From: Flavobacterium hydrophilum
Lineage (GTDB): Bacteria > Bacteroidota > Bacteroidia > Flavobacteriales > Flavobacteriaceae
DNA length: 64,000 bases
Direction: 5' to 3'
NCBI RefSeq assembly: GCF_003202405.1
Contig: NZ_QJHL01000001.1
Span: 2,232,001-2,296,000, forward strand
The position numbers were made by a program, and so were the translations under genes. A model generated the notes under the pieces. The model saw nothing but the letters and a program-made list of their open reading frames with translations. It ran no database searches and was not told where the DNA came from. Shown piece after piece: positions 8,872 through 17,757 of the stretch (its first letter is position 1; every line of letters starts with the position of its first letter).

Positions 8872-9484
8872 CTGTTGGGGTTTCTTCAATTGGCACAGCA
8901 GTACTGTCTGTAGCCTCACTTTCATCTACATAACTCGCTTTTCCGTCACCTAAAACCAAATCAATTTTAGACGCTTTTAGTACGCGGTCACCTGCTTTCA
9001 GGTTTCTTCCTTTGTAACGAAGCTCCAAAACCATATCTTTTCCTAAGTTCGGAATATAGGTAATCGTTCCTTCCTGAAGCCCTAAAGCTTTCAACGTTGG
9101 AACTGCTTCGCGATACGTTTTTTCAATTAAATCAGGAATTTTAACAGATGAAAATCCTGAAGCATTGATTTTAATATATATTTTTCTTCCAACTTTTACC
9201 TTTGTTCCCGGCAGCGGATCCTGCTCTACTACACTAAATTTAGGATATTCACTTCTGTAATCAACACTATCCAAAAGCACATAATCCAAATCCAGTTCAT
9301 CCAGTTTTTCTTCCACCTGTTCTTCAGTCAGTTTTGCTAAATCCGGAACCGCAATTTCGTGTCCGTGATCCGTTGTAAACGTCAGCCAGTGCATAAACAA
9401 ATAACCTAAAACTGCAATAATAGCAGCTGCACCCAACACTTGCAAAAAAAACACACGGCTCGTTAAATACTTACGTAAACTCAT
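8861..9484 (-). CDS. Membrane-anchored PASTA domain protein
   Basis: The product is about 207 residues starting MSLRKYLTSRVFF; an upstream ATG at 9508 is less likely. A single transmembrane helix (VLGAAAIIAVLGYLFMHWL) is followed by two PASTA-like repeats, VPDLAKLTEEQVEEKLDELDL and IPDLIEKTYREAVPTLKALGL, each followed by a VGRKIYIKI or VLKASKIDLVL strand. PASTA domains elsewhere bind peptidoglycan or occur in cell-wall kinases and PBPs; no kinase domain is present here. The gene overlaps rluD by 11 bases, a pairing also common in related genomes. Its role is unknown. Confidence 0.88.
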   Translation of the reverse strand: MSLRKYLTSRVFFLQVLGAAAIIAVLGYLFMHWLTFTTDHGHEIAVPDLAKLTEEQVEEKLDELDLDYVLLDSVDYRSEYPKFSVVEQDPLPGTKVKVGRKIYIKINASGFSSVKIPDLIEKTYREAVPTLKALGLQEGTITYIPNLGKDMVLELRYKGRNLKAGDRVLKASKIDLVLGDGKASYVDESEATDSTAVPIEETPTDEQ

Positions 9485-9584
9485 AAATTTATTTTTAGAT
9501 GAACGCAAAGATAAAGCTATTTCGTTTCAAAAAAAATGATAATTTTGTTTTAAACAACAAAGCTTTTAATACACGTTATTAGAA

Positions 9585-9740
9585 GGAGCTGTTTCCTGCT
9601 GTCCGCTGTATCTTTTGCGCCGAACCCCGGCACAAAAGGATGCCGCTCCCATCAGGGCTAGGGCTCGTGGTTTCATAAGAGCATTTTCGTCACTATTATT
9701 GACAATCGTGTCAGCCTGAGCGGAATTGGCGTAGCAAACA
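9585..9740. repeat. Dispersed hairpin element between the PASTA gene and ddl
   Basis: The element reads GCTGTATCTTTTGCGCCG, then a short loop, then CGGCACAAAAGGATGCCGC, followed by TCCCATCAGGGCTA. It is the same family as 12768-12855 (opposite orientation) and 61165-61250. A TCAGCCTGAGCGGA fragment follows at about 9709, matching the thrB-thrC repeat family. No gene is present between 9485 and 9776. Confidence 0.7.
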
Positions 9741-9776
9741 AAGAAAATTAACGATTAAACACATAAACACCAAAAA

Positions 9777-10748
9777 ATGAAAAACATAGCCATCATCATG
9801 GGCGGATATTCAAGCGAATATAAAATCTCTCTAATCAGCGGAAACGTGGTAAAACAATACCTTGACAAAAAAAAATACAACGGATTCCGAATTCATATTT
9901 TTAAGGAAAAATGGGTTTATGTAGATGAAAAGGATGCTGAATTTCCAATTGACAGAAACGATTTCTCTGTAACCGTAAACGGAGAGAAAATCAAATTTGA
10001 CTGTGTTTTCAACGCTATTCACGGTTCTCCGGGCGAAGATGGACTTATGCAGGCGTATTTTGAACTGCTGGGAATCCCGCAAACTTCCTGCGATTATTAC
10101 CAGGCAGCTGTGACCTTCAATAAACGTGATTTATTATCGGTTTTAAAACCATACGGCATCAAAACAGCTATTTCCTATTACCTTAATAAAGGTGATGTAA
10201 TTAATACAGCCGAAATTGTAAAAAAAGTAGGTTTACCATGTTTCGTAAAGCCAAACAAAGCGGGGTCTAGTTTCGGAATCTCAAAAGTAAAAACCGAAGC
10301 CGAATTGCCAATCGCTATTGAAGTGGCGTACAAAGAAGACAACGAAATCATCATCGAAAGCTTCCTTGACGGAACTGAAGTTTCTGTTGGGGTTATCAAT
10401 TACAAAGGCGAAATCATCGTCTTACCCATCACCGAAATCGTATCAGACAATGATTTCTTTGATTACGAAGCTAAATACGAAGGAAAATCACAGGAAATTA
10501 CGCCAGCCAGAATTTCAGATGAACTGACACAAAAAATAGGCGAAACCGCCAAACGTGCTTACGAAGTATTGAAAATGAAAGGGTTCTCAAGAAGCGAATT
10601 CATTATCGTAAACAACGAACCGCACATGCTGGAAATGAACACCATTCCGGGATTAACAACCGAAAGCCTGATTCCGCAGCAGGCCAAAGCAGCCGGAATA
10701 TCTCTTGAGGATTTATTTACGAATGCTATTGAGCTGGCTTTAGCGTAA
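9777..10748 (+). CDS. ddl: D-alanine--D-alanine ligase
   Basis: The 323-residue ATP-grasp enzyme joins two D-alanines for the peptidoglycan stem peptide in the cytoplasm. The N-terminal MGGYSSEYKISLISG loop, FNAIHGSPGEDGLMQAYFE, FVKPNKAGSSFGISKV and the C-terminal LEMNTIPGLTTESLIPQQA are the characteristic Ddl motifs. Length is normal. The ATG at 9777 begins directly at the conserved first strand. A strong terminator follows 16 bases after the stop, so it is probably transcribed alone. Confidence 0.97.
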   Translation: MKNIAIIMGGYSSEYKISLISGNVVKQYLDKKKYNGFRIHIFKEKWVYVDEKDAEFPIDRNDFSVTVNGEKIKFDCVFNAIHGSPGEDGLMQAYFELLGIPQTSCDYYQAAVTFNKRDLLSVLKPYGIKTAISYYLNKGDVINTAEIVKKVGLPCFVKPNKAGSSFGISKVKTEAELPIAIEVAYKEDNEIIIESFLDGTEVSVGVINYKGEIIVLPITEIVSDNDFFDYEAKYEGKSQEITPARISDELTQKIGETAKRAYEVLKMKGFSRSEFIIVNNEPHMLEMNTIPGLTTESLIPQQAKAAGISLEDLFTNAIELALA

Positions 10749-10764
10749 GCTTGTTAAGATATTA

Positions 10765-10804
10765 GAGGTGCTGAGATTCTAAAATTTCAGCACCTCATTT
10801 TTTT
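10765..10804 (+). terminator. Intrinsic terminator after ddl
   Basis: GAGGTGCTGA (10765-10774) pairs with TCAGCACCTC (10787-10796) and is followed by a seven-base T run. Confidence 0.9.
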
Positions 10805-10827
10805 AATAAAATGTCACACATTAATTT

Positions 10828-11430
10828 ATGATGATTTTAGTTGGAACGCGGGATTCAAACATAAAAAACGGAATAATTTTAAACGAAAAATGTCCAAAAT
10901 GTAACGAAGAAAACACATTGCATTTTAGTATTTACAGAAAATATATTTCTCTTACTTTAATTCCTTTGTTTCCGGTTGGTAAAACGGTTTTTATTAATTG
11001 TAATCATTGTGATGAAAATTTTGATTACGAAGATTTACCTGAAAGTATCCAGCTAAAACTGAGAAATGAAAAATTAGATGCTACACCCTGGATGTTTTTG
11101 GGTTCCATTATTTTAGTTGCATTCATTATTTTTTCAATCCGTAATTATTTTGATGAAAAGGACGAGACCAGTATTCTAATAAAAAATCCAATTGAGGGAG
11201 ACGTTTATAATTTAAAGTTCTCTAACGGTTATTATTCGAACATGAGAATTGACAAAGTAACCAAAGACAGCGTTTATATGACCCATAATGATTTTGAGGC
11301 CTATATGCCATACGAAATCGATGATTTGGATAAACCAGAAAATTTTTCAGATCAAAAAGTGTATTATTCCAGAAAAGATATTTTAAAACTTTATCAGGAA
11401 GATGAAATAATAAAAATAAGGAGAAAATAA
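10828..11430 (+). CDS. Zinc-ribbon membrane protein of unknown function
   Basis: The 200-residue protein has CPKC near residue 22 and CNHC near residue 58, spaced like a two-part zinc ribbon. A single membrane helix follows (WMFLGSIILVAFIIFSI, about residues 89-105). The C-terminal 90 residues are polar and end with charged repeats. I cannot name a family with confidence. It sits alone between the ddl terminator and the DUF421 gene, 62 bases before the latter. Confidence 0.7.
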   Translation: MMILVGTRDSNIKNGIILNEKCPKCNEENTLHFSIYRKYISLTLIPLFPVGKTVFINCNHCDENFDYEDLPESIQLKLRNEKLDATPWMFLGSIILVAFIIFSIRNYFDEKDETSILIKNPIEGDVYNLKFSNGYYSNMRIDKVTKDSVYMTHNDFEAYMPYEIDDLDKPENFSDQKVYYSRKDILKLYQEDEIIKIRRK

Positions 11431-11492
11431 TAGTTTAATTTTCCAATAAAAACTCAGTAACTTAGTTCCTCATAACCTTAGCACCTCAACAA

Positions 11493-12185
11493 ATGAAAGA
11501 AATCTTCGAATGGAACAGAGTCTTATTTAACGAACTGCCGGGAGTTTTCCTTCTGGAAGTAATCTTTCGTTCAGCTGTAATGTTTACGGTTTTATTACTG
11601 ACTTTAAAACTAGCCGGAAAACGAGGCGTCAAACAATTATCGATTTTCGAAACCGTAATTGTAATTGCTTTAGGCTCTGCAGCGGGCGATCCGATGTTTT
11701 ATGAAGATGTCGGGATTGTACCGGCTATTATTGTTTTTGCCGTTATTATGATTTTGTACCGGACTGTAACCTGGCTGACCGGAAAAAGCAAAAAGTTTGA
11801 AGAATTTATCGAAGGAAAAACCGAATGCCTTATTCAGGACGGAAAATTTTCTCTATCGTCATTTAAAAAAGAAACTTTGGCTCAGGATGAATTTTTTTCT
11901 GAGTTGAGGGTAAAATCTATCGAACACTTAGGTCAGATTAAACATGCTTTTATTGAGCCAAGTGGCGAAGTAAGCGTTTTTTACTATGAAGACAAAGAAG
12001 TTGGATACGGATTGCCAATTTTACCTGCTTTGTTTACTAAAAAAAACAAAAATATCCCGACAGACGGAACTTATTCCTGTACTTTCTGTGGACATACCGA
12101 AAAGCAAAAAACAGGAACTGCAACATGCAAAATCTGTCAAAAGGATGAATGGGTGGCTTCAATAAATACTTTGCGAATAACTTAG
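11493..12185 (+). CDS. DUF421 (YetF-type) membrane protein with C-terminal zinc ribbon
   Basis: The 230-residue protein has three N-terminal hydrophobic helices (VIFRSAVMFTVLLLTLKLAG, then VIVIALGSAAGDPMF, then IIVFAVIMILYRTVTWL). The soluble part KTECLIQDGKFSLSSFKKE matches the DUF421/YetF core, an inner-membrane family of unknown function. The C-terminal tail adds CTFCGH and CKICQK, a likely zinc ribbon beyond the usual YetF end. The preceding gene also has a zinc ribbon, but no joint role is evident. Confidence 0.85.
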   Translation: MKEIFEWNRVLFNELPGVFLLEVIFRSAVMFTVLLLTLKLAGKRGVKQLSIFETVIVIALGSAAGDPMFYEDVGIVPAIIVFAVIMILYRTVTWLTGKSKKFEEFIEGKTECLIQDGKFSLSSFKKETLAQDEFFSELRVKSIEHLGQIKHAFIEPSGEVSVFYYEDKEVGYGLPILPALFTKKNKNIPTDGTYSCTFCGHTEKQKTGTATCKICQKDEWVASINTLRIT

Positions 12186-12230
12186 ATTCAATTTCAAAAT
12201 TCAATTTCAATTTCAATTTCAAACTTCAAA
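12186..12230. repeat. TCAATT hexamer tract upstream of coaD
   Basis: Tandem AATTTC/TCAATT units run directly after the DUF421 stop, ending about 45 bases before the coaD start. Low-complexity tract with no other signal seen. Confidence 0.55.
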
Positions 12231-12275
12231 AAAAATTAAAACTTGTGCTGAAACTGAAATCTCAAAAATAAAAAA

Positions 12276-12734
12276 ATGAAAAAAGCTATATTTCCCGGAT
12301 CATTTGATCCTATTACTCTTGGACATGAAGATATTATCAAAAGAGGAATCCCTTTGTTTGATGAAATTATAATAGCTATTGGTGTTAATGCCGAAAAAAA
12401 ATACATGTTTTCACTTGAAGAAAGAAAACGTTTTATTGAAGAAACATTCAAAAATGAGCCAAAAGTCTCGGTTATCACTTACGAAGGTTTAACTATTGAT
12501 CTGGCAAAAAAACTAAAAGCAAATTTTATTTTAAGAGGTTTACGCAACCCGGCCGATTTCGAATTCGAAAAAGCGATTGCACACACCAACAGAAAGCTTT
12601 CTAAAATTGAAACCGTCTTTTTATTAACGGCAGCAGGTACTTCATTTATCAGTTCCAGCATCGTACGTGATGTATTACGCCACGGAGGTGAATATGAAAT
12701 GCTGGTTCCGGATGCGGTGAGAGTGACAAAGTAA
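12276..12734 (+). CDS. coaD: Phosphopantetheine adenylyltransferase
   Basis: The 152-residue enzyme transfers AMP from ATP to 4'-phosphopantetheine, giving dephospho-CoA, the penultimate step of coenzyme A synthesis. The N-terminus shows FPGSFDPITLGHEDII with the nucleotidyltransferase TxGH motif (His17). LRGLRNPADFEFE and FISSSIVRDVLRHGG are further family signatures. Length is slightly short but normal for Bacteroidota. The ATG at 12276 is immediately before the first conserved strand. Confidence 0.96.
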   Translation: MKKAIFPGSFDPITLGHEDIIKRGIPLFDEIIIAIGVNAEKKYMFSLEERKRFIEETFKNEPKVSVITYEGLTIDLAKKLKANFILRGLRNPADFEFEKAIAHTNRKLSKIETVFLLTAAGTSFISSSIVRDVLRHGGEYEMLVPDAVRVTK

Positions 12735-12767
12735 TCTTATAAGACCTTTTGAAAACAAAATTTTCTA

Positions 12768-12855
12768 ATCTAGCCCCGATAAAAGCGGTATCCTTTTTCT
12801 GGCTGCTGCCAGACAGAAAAAGATACAAGCGGATAGCGGGACAAATGGTCCTGAA
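12768..12855. repeat. Dispersed hairpin element between coaD and the PhnA gene
   Basis: TAGCCCCGATAAAAGCGGTA is followed by ATCCTTTTTCTGG and, after a short loop, CCAGACAGAAAAAGAT, then AAGCGGATAGCGGGAC. The flanks match the elements at 9585 and 61165, but the hairpin tip differs. The 246-base gap holds no gene. Confidence 0.75.
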
Positions 12856-12980
12856 AAAACAAAACTTGTGCTTCAAAAAAACACAATCACCCGCAGTTTC
12901 AAGATTTTAAGACCTCAAATATAAATTTGTAAGCGAATCAAATTAAAACTAATTTCGCTCTCTCAAATAAAAATCAAACA

Positions 12981-13559
12981 ATGAGCATTGAAAGAGAATT
13001 AAGCAAACGCAGCGAATCTAAATGTGAACTTTGCGGCACTGAAGAAAACCTGAAAGTATATACTGTTTTACCAACTCAAAAAGGCGGTATTGATGAAGCT
13101 GTTTTAGCCTGCACTACCTGCATTAATCAAATTGAAAATCCAGACAAAGTTGATTTAAATCACTGGAGATGCCTTAACGACAGTATGTGGAATGAAAACG
13201 TTGCCGTACAAGTTGTAGCCTGGAGAATGTTAAGCCGTATGCGTGCTGCCGGCTGGCCTCAGGAATTACTGGATATGATGTATTTAGACGAAGACACGCT
13301 TACATGGGCACAAGCTACCGGTGAAGGCGAAGATGACGAAAACAAACTGGTTCACCGTGACAGTAATGGTGTTATCTTAGAACACGGAGATTCTGTGGTT
13401 TTAATCAAAGACTTGAAAGTAAAAGGCTCGAGTATGGTTGCTAAACAGGGAACTGCTGTTCGTAACATTCGTTTAGACCACGAAAATGCTGAATATATTG
13501 AAGGAAAAGTAGATGGTCAGCAAATTGTAATTATTACACAATACGTTAAGAAGATATAA
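12981..13559 (+). CDS. PhnA domain protein
   Basis: The 192-residue protein has an N-terminal zinc ribbon (CELCG at about residue 15 and CTTC about 28 residues later), followed by WRCLNDSMWNENVAVQVVAWRML. The C-terminal PhnA domain is visible as DSNGVILEHGDSVVLIKDLK and KQGTAVRNIRL. Despite the name, PhnA proteins are not shown to act in phosphonate use in general, and their function is uncertain. It is likely cytoplasmic and monocistronic, ending at a strong bidirectional terminator. Confidence 0.88.
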   Translation: MSIERELSKRSESKCELCGTEENLKVYTVLPTQKGGIDEAVLACTTCINQIENPDKVDLNHWRCLNDSMWNENVAVQVVAWRMLSRMRAAGWPQELLDMMYLDEDTLTWAQATGEGEDDENKLVHRDSNGVILEHGDSVVLIKDLKVKGSSMVAKQGTAVRNIRLDHENAEYIEGKVDGQQIVIITQYVKKI

Positions 13560-13565
13560 TTTAAA

Positions 13566-13602
13566 AAGTCCCGGTTTTATTAATACAATAAAACCGGGAC
13601 TT
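13566..13602. terminator. Bidirectional terminator between the PhnA and fasciclin genes
   Basis: AAGTCCCGGTTTTATT (13566-13581) pairs perfectly with AATAAAACCGGGACTT (13587-13602) around a five-base loop, between two converging genes. Confidence 0.9.
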
Positions 13603-13642
13603 AAAAACACTTATAAAAAAATCAATTAACCTTATTTTGATT

Positions 13643-14197
13643 TTACATTTTTGGCAACAATACAGTATCAACTACATGTATTACACCATTTGACTGATTG
13701 ACATCAGCAATTGTAACTTTTGATTTATTTCCGCTTTCGTCAGAAATATATAAATCTTTTCCATCCATCCAGGCAGTTAAAGTTCCACCGCTCACGGTTT
13801 TAAAAGTTGCTTTTCCTTTTCCCGCTTTTATTGCTTTTGCAATGTCAGAAGCATTCATTTTTCCGGCAACCACATGGTAAGTCAGGATAGTTTGTAATGT
13901 TTTGATATTTTCCGGTTTCAATAATGTTTGAACAGTTCCTTCAGGCAGTTTGTCAAAAGCTTTGTTTGTTGGAGCAAAAACGGTGAATGGTCCTTTGCCT
14001 TGTAATGTTTCTACTAATCCCGCCGCTTTTACTGCTGCAACCAATGTGGTATGATCTTTTGAGTTTACAGCATTTTCGACAATATTTTTACTTGGATACA
14101 TCGCAGCTCCACCAACCATTACTGTTTTTTGTGCGTTTGATGTAAATGCAAATCCCAAAGCTAAAATGGCTACAGCTAAAAATTTTCTAGTTTTCAT
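13643..14197 (-). CDS. Secreted fasciclin domain protein
   Basis: The 184-residue protein starts with a signal peptide (MKTRKFLAVAILALGFAFTSNAQ) and has one fasciclin domain over about residues 45-182. The FAS1 signatures GPFTVFAPTNKAFDKLP and YHVVAGKMNASDI, and the final GVIHVVDTVLLP, are clear. FAS1 proteins mediate adhesion or bind ligands outside the cytoplasm. It converges with the PhnA gene and lies before the terminator of the PUL, but is not evidently part of it. Confidence 0.92.
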   Translation of the reverse strand: MKTRKFLAVAILALGFAFTSNAQKTVMVGGAAMYPSKNIVENAVNSKDHTTLVAAVKAAGLVETLQGKGPFTVFAPTNKAFDKLPEGTVQTLLKPENIKTLQTILTYHVVAGKMNASDIAKAIKAGKGKATFKTVSGGTLTAWMDGKDLYISDESGNKSKVTIADVNQSNGVIHVVDTVLLPKM

Positions 14198-14325
14198 AAT
14201 GAATGTTTTAAGTTATAGATTCATTTACGCTGTAATACATGATTTGGTTTCGTTATATCCAAAAAAAAAAATAGCATTGATACTAAATCATCATATAACA
14301 CACTATAATTCAGCATTAAATTGAA

Positions 14326-14351
14326 AAAGCCACATTTTACAATGTGGCTTT
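14326..14351 (-). terminator. Terminator at the left end of the PUL
   Basis: AAAGCCACATT and AATGTGGCTTT form a perfect 11-base stem with a TTAC loop. On the minus strand the stem is followed by TTCAATTT. It closes the long enzyme operon 52 bases after the last gene. Confidence 0.85.
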
Positions 14352-14403
14352 ACTTTGAATATTTAATACGTTAAATTATAAATCTACAAGTTATATAACA
14401 CTA

Positions 14404-17400
14404 TTAAATAGACGGAAAAAGGCTGGTTCTGGTAATTTTGTCTGATGAGAATTCAACTGAAAGCCCGTCTCCGTAACTTTCCTGAAAATATTCTAAACGA
14501 ATTGGCAGAAGACCTTTCTTTAGCATTATTTCGGATTTCTTTTCGTCAAAACCATGTAAACCATCATTATCAATAATCAACTGGTTGTTGATGTATAATT
14601 TACTTCCATCATCAGAAGCCATATAGAAAGTATATTTTCCATCTTCCGGGATGTTGATGAATCCATTGTACACTAAACCATAATCATTGGAGTCATGCTT
14701 AATTTTATTCAGGTCAAAATCAGGGGCAAATCCTTTATCAACCGGCGTAAGTTTACTGAAATCCGGAATTTTACTCCATCTTCCTTTGTATAAACTATAG
14801 TTTAAACCTGTCTTTTTATTATAGAATATTTTTGAAATAACAGAGCTATTAGAACCTTGACCAGCAGGAACAGCAATCGCATTTACACGCGCCGGAACTG
14901 TAACTTCAAATGCTTTTGTATAGAGCTGTGAACTGCGTGTTGGAACAGAACCGTCTGTCGTGTAATATATTTTATCAGTTCCGTTTTGAACAAACTCTAC
15001 TTTTGCTTTTGTATCAGAGTCCAACTCTGCTGAGTTTGAAAATTCCGGTCTTTCGGCAATACTTCCATAATTTTTAAGGAATTCGTAATACGGTTTGTAA
15101 ACTTTATTGGTTTCACTAGCAGATTGAATAGTCAAAAGCGTACTATTCCAACGATCTCCAAATCCGTCAATTTCCTTTTTAATATCTGCAAGGTTATATT
15201 CCAGATTCTGGCCAAACTGTGACAACGACATTATTTCGAATGGGCTGTGTAATCCGTCATTCCAACTGTTTAACAAACGGAAAGTCTCGAAATTTTTCAT
15301 GTATTTAATTTGTCCTTTTTTGCCAGAAAGAAGCTGTTGATCGTAATCAGGGAATTGCACCTGAACCGAAACTGTTTTATTTGTAGGAGATTCCGGTACA
15401 TAAACATGTGTTTCAAAATCATTTCCTGCATACGACCAGCTGCCCACTTTTGCTTCTTCACTATATGGAATATTTTGTCCGTTTACTGATACAGTGGTTG
15501 GAGGAAATGAACATGGAAAACGCAGTTCGTAACCTCTTGAAGTCAGCATTCCCGGGAATGAACCTTCCACAGGCGAAATCACGATATTCATTTTGTTTCC
15601 TGTTTGCTCTGAAGTTACAGGCGTAAAAGTGAAAGCATTTTTCTTGAAATTGTTGTTGTTTCCTTCATCTTCATAAAGTCTCAAAGACCCTTTTTTACCC
15701 GGATAAAATGAAAGAATCAGTGGATTTAATGGTTTTTCATCTGTTCTTTCTACTTTTGACTGCATCGGAATAATAGCTCCTTCTTTTACAAAAACAGGAA
15801 TATCTCCTAAAGTAAATGGCATCGTAATTTTTTTACCGCCTTTTATGATGCTTCCGGTACTTGTTTCATACCATTTACCTTCAGGAAGCCATGTTTCGTG
15901 TGATAAAAACACACTTCCTTTTTCGATAGGTTTTGTAATTGGATGCACAATCATATCACGGCCAAACATATATTGGTTTGGAATAGCGTATGAACTCTCT
16001 TCTTTTGGATAATCATAATACATCGGGTGAACGGTAGAAACTCCCGTTTCATAAGTATTACGAGCTTCATTGTATAAATAGGGAACCAGCGAGTATCTGA
16101 TTTGATAAGCCTCTCTCATAATAAGGAAATTATCGATCGGATAAGCCCAAATACGTCTTTCGTGCTGTGGTGCAGCCGTAGCATGAGTTCTGAATATCGG
16201 ACTAAAAACACCCCACTGAATCCATCTGGTGTAAAGTTCAGCAGTTCCTGCATCACCCTGATGTCCTCCAATATCATGACTCCAATAACCAAATCCTACA
16301 TTTGCAGCAGTAGCCGTAAAATAAGGCTGATAGTTCAACGACTCCCAGGTTACATGCGTATCTCCTGAAAATCCGATTTGGTATCTGTGATTTCCTAATC
16401 CGCCCCAGCGATGAAAGATAAGCGGACGCACTTTATTTTGGCGCTCCATATCGCTGTAATGCACATAATTTAAGTAAATCGTCGGATTAACTCCGGGAAT
16501 ATTAGTGCTTCCCCATTGCTGCCAGTCTAACCACCAAAAATCTACTCCCGCTTTTTCTATAGGACGTAAAACAATATCCATATAATTGGTTGCAAACTTT
16601 TTATCGGTAATATCAAAAGGCACGTATTTTTTTGTAGCCGGATCGATTCCCATTGCTTTCGCCATTTCAGGATATGCTTCTTCGTAAGGCTGTATACCTG
16701 AAGCCGGGTGAAGATTCAAACACGTTTTTAGATGCTGTTCATTGGTCCATTTTAAAAACTTTTCCGGAGAAGGGAATAAATTTTTGTTCCATGTAAATCC
16801 TGTCCAGCCCGAATCTTCTCCGGCCTGGTCTCTTTGTCTTTGCCCGTTTTTGAAAAATTCAGGTAATGATTTGATATGCCAGTCCATATCAATTACAAAA
16901 ACATCAAGCGGCACGTCATGCATTTTGAATTCCCCCACAAGGTCACGGAATTCAGTATCCGAATACTCCCTGTATCTTGACCACCAGGCACCAAAGGCAA
17001 ATCGTGGAGGCATGGCTATTTTACCTGCAATATCAGTATAGTCTTTTAAAGCCGCTTTATAATTTGAATCATAGGCAAAAAGATATAAATCCTGTGGTTT
17101 ATCTCCGGGACGTGCCATTACCCATGGCCACTCCGAATTATCAAAAAGAGGGCGCTCACTGTCGTCTATTAAATACCATCCGTCACGCGAAATTATACCT
17201 TTTTCCAGTTCTTTAGCCGGACCATCAACTCCATCCAGAGTACGGGTTGTTCCTAATAAGTTTTTACCATTGGCTAAACCCGGCTTCCATGTAGTTGGTT
17301 TGCCATTTACAATAAAGTCAACACTCAGATTTTTGTCGTCAAATTTACCTGCCCCCTTTTTATATTTAAGTTTTACTACATCAGTCGCAATTAGCAATTC

Positions 17401-17649
17401 ACCTTTAGTCTCTTTTTTAGTAAAAGTTGGTACCGGAAGGTTTCGATTTACAAAAGTCAGTGAAGCATTGTCTGTAAACTTACCGTCGGCGCTCCATTCC
17501 ATACGGATTACACGGGGTGAAAGCACTGTAAATCGGGCATTTCCTGAAACTACCACAGCTTGTGGACTGGCTTCCGGTTTGTATTCCTGAGCCGATAGAG
17601 CAGCCGACGCAAGACAAAAAATTGTAACTAAAAATTGTTTTGTTTTCAT
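14404..17649 (-). CDS. GH31 glycosidase with chitobiase-like and PA14 domains
   Basis: The start at 17649 is chosen because it begins a clear signal peptide (MKTKQFLVTIFCLASAALSAQ), giving 1081 residues. The GH31 barrel has the nucleophile motif FWWLDWQQWG (Asp375) and the acid/base motif GFSGDTHVTW (Asp430). GH31 enzymes act on alpha-linked glucose, xylose, galactose or related residues; specificity is not readable. After the barrel come a DUF5110-like region, a chitobiase C-terminal-like strand domain (IYYTTDGSVPT) and a PA14 domain (YTFYMASDDGSKLYINNQLI). It has no T9SS tail, so it is probably periplasmic, unlike its operon neighbours. Last gene of the PUL. Confidence 0.9.
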   Translation of the reverse strand: MKTKQFLVTIFCLASAALSAQEYKPEASPQAVVVSGNARFTVLSPRVIRMEWSADGKFTDNASLTFVNRNLPVPTFTKKETKGELLIATDVVKLKYKKGAGKFDDKNLSVDFIVNGKPTTWKPGLANGKNLLGTTRTLDGVDGPAKELEKGIISRDGWYLIDDSERPLFDNSEWPWVMARPGDKPQDLYLFAYDSNYKAALKDYTDIAGKIAMPPRFAFGAWWSRYREYSDTEFRDLVGEFKMHDVPLDVFVIDMDWHIKSLPEFFKNGQRQRDQAGEDSGWTGFTWNKNLFPSPEKFLKWTNEQHLKTCLNLHPASGIQPYEEAYPEMAKAMGIDPATKKYVPFDITDKKFATNYMDIVLRPIEKAGVDFWWLDWQQWGSTNIPGVNPTIYLNYVHYSDMERQNKVRPLIFHRWGGLGNHRYQIGFSGDTHVTWESLNYQPYFTATAANVGFGYWSHDIGGHQGDAGTAELYTRWIQWGVFSPIFRTHATAAPQHERRIWAYPIDNFLIMREAYQIRYSLVPYLYNEARNTYETGVSTVHPMYYDYPKEESSYAIPNQYMFGRDMIVHPITKPIEKGSVFLSHETWLPEGKWYETSTGSIIKGGKKITMPFTLGDIPVFVKEGAIIPMQSKVERTDEKPLNPLILSFYPGKKGSLRLYEDEGNNNNFKKNAFTFTPVTSEQTGNKMNIVISPVEGSFPGMLTSRGYELRFPCSFPPTTVSVNGQNIPYSEEAKVGSWSYAGNDFETHVYVPESPTNKTVSVQVQFPDYDQQLLSGKKGQIKYMKNFETFRLLNSWNDGLHSPFEIMSLSQFGQNLEYNLADIKKEIDGFGDRWNSTLLTIQSASETNKVYKPYYEFLKNYGSIAERPEFSNSAELDSDTKAKVEFVQNGTDKIYYTTDGSVPTRSSQLYTKAFEVTVPARVNAIAVPAGQGSNSSVISKIFYNKKTGLNYSLYKGRWSKIPDFSKLTPVDKGFAPDFDLNKIKHDSNDYGLVYNGFINIPEDGKYTFYMASDDGSKLYINNQLIIDNDGLHGFDEKKSEIMLKKGLLPIRLEYFQESYGDGLSVEFSSDKITRTSLFPSI

Positions 17650-17678
17650 ATTCTCATTTAAAATTAATCTTTGATAAC

Positions 17679-17737
17679 ACTTCAAATAATTTCATTAAAA
17701 ATAACAGCCATTTATAAGTAATAACATTATTTGAAGT
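17679..17737. repeat. Intercistronic inverted repeat between GH31 and GH43 genes
   Basis: ACTTCAAATAAT (17679-17690) is the exact reverse complement of ATTATTTGAAGT (17726-17737), with a 35-base AT-rich spacer. It could form an mRNA hairpin between cistrons. Confidence 0.65.
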
Positions 17738-17757
17738 ATATGCTTTTTATTCCAGGT

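Noticed and set aside
8872-8925. Extended N-terminus for RluD
   Set aside because: It lies within the PASTA coding sequence and precedes the S4 domain by more than the family norm; the start at 8871 is better.
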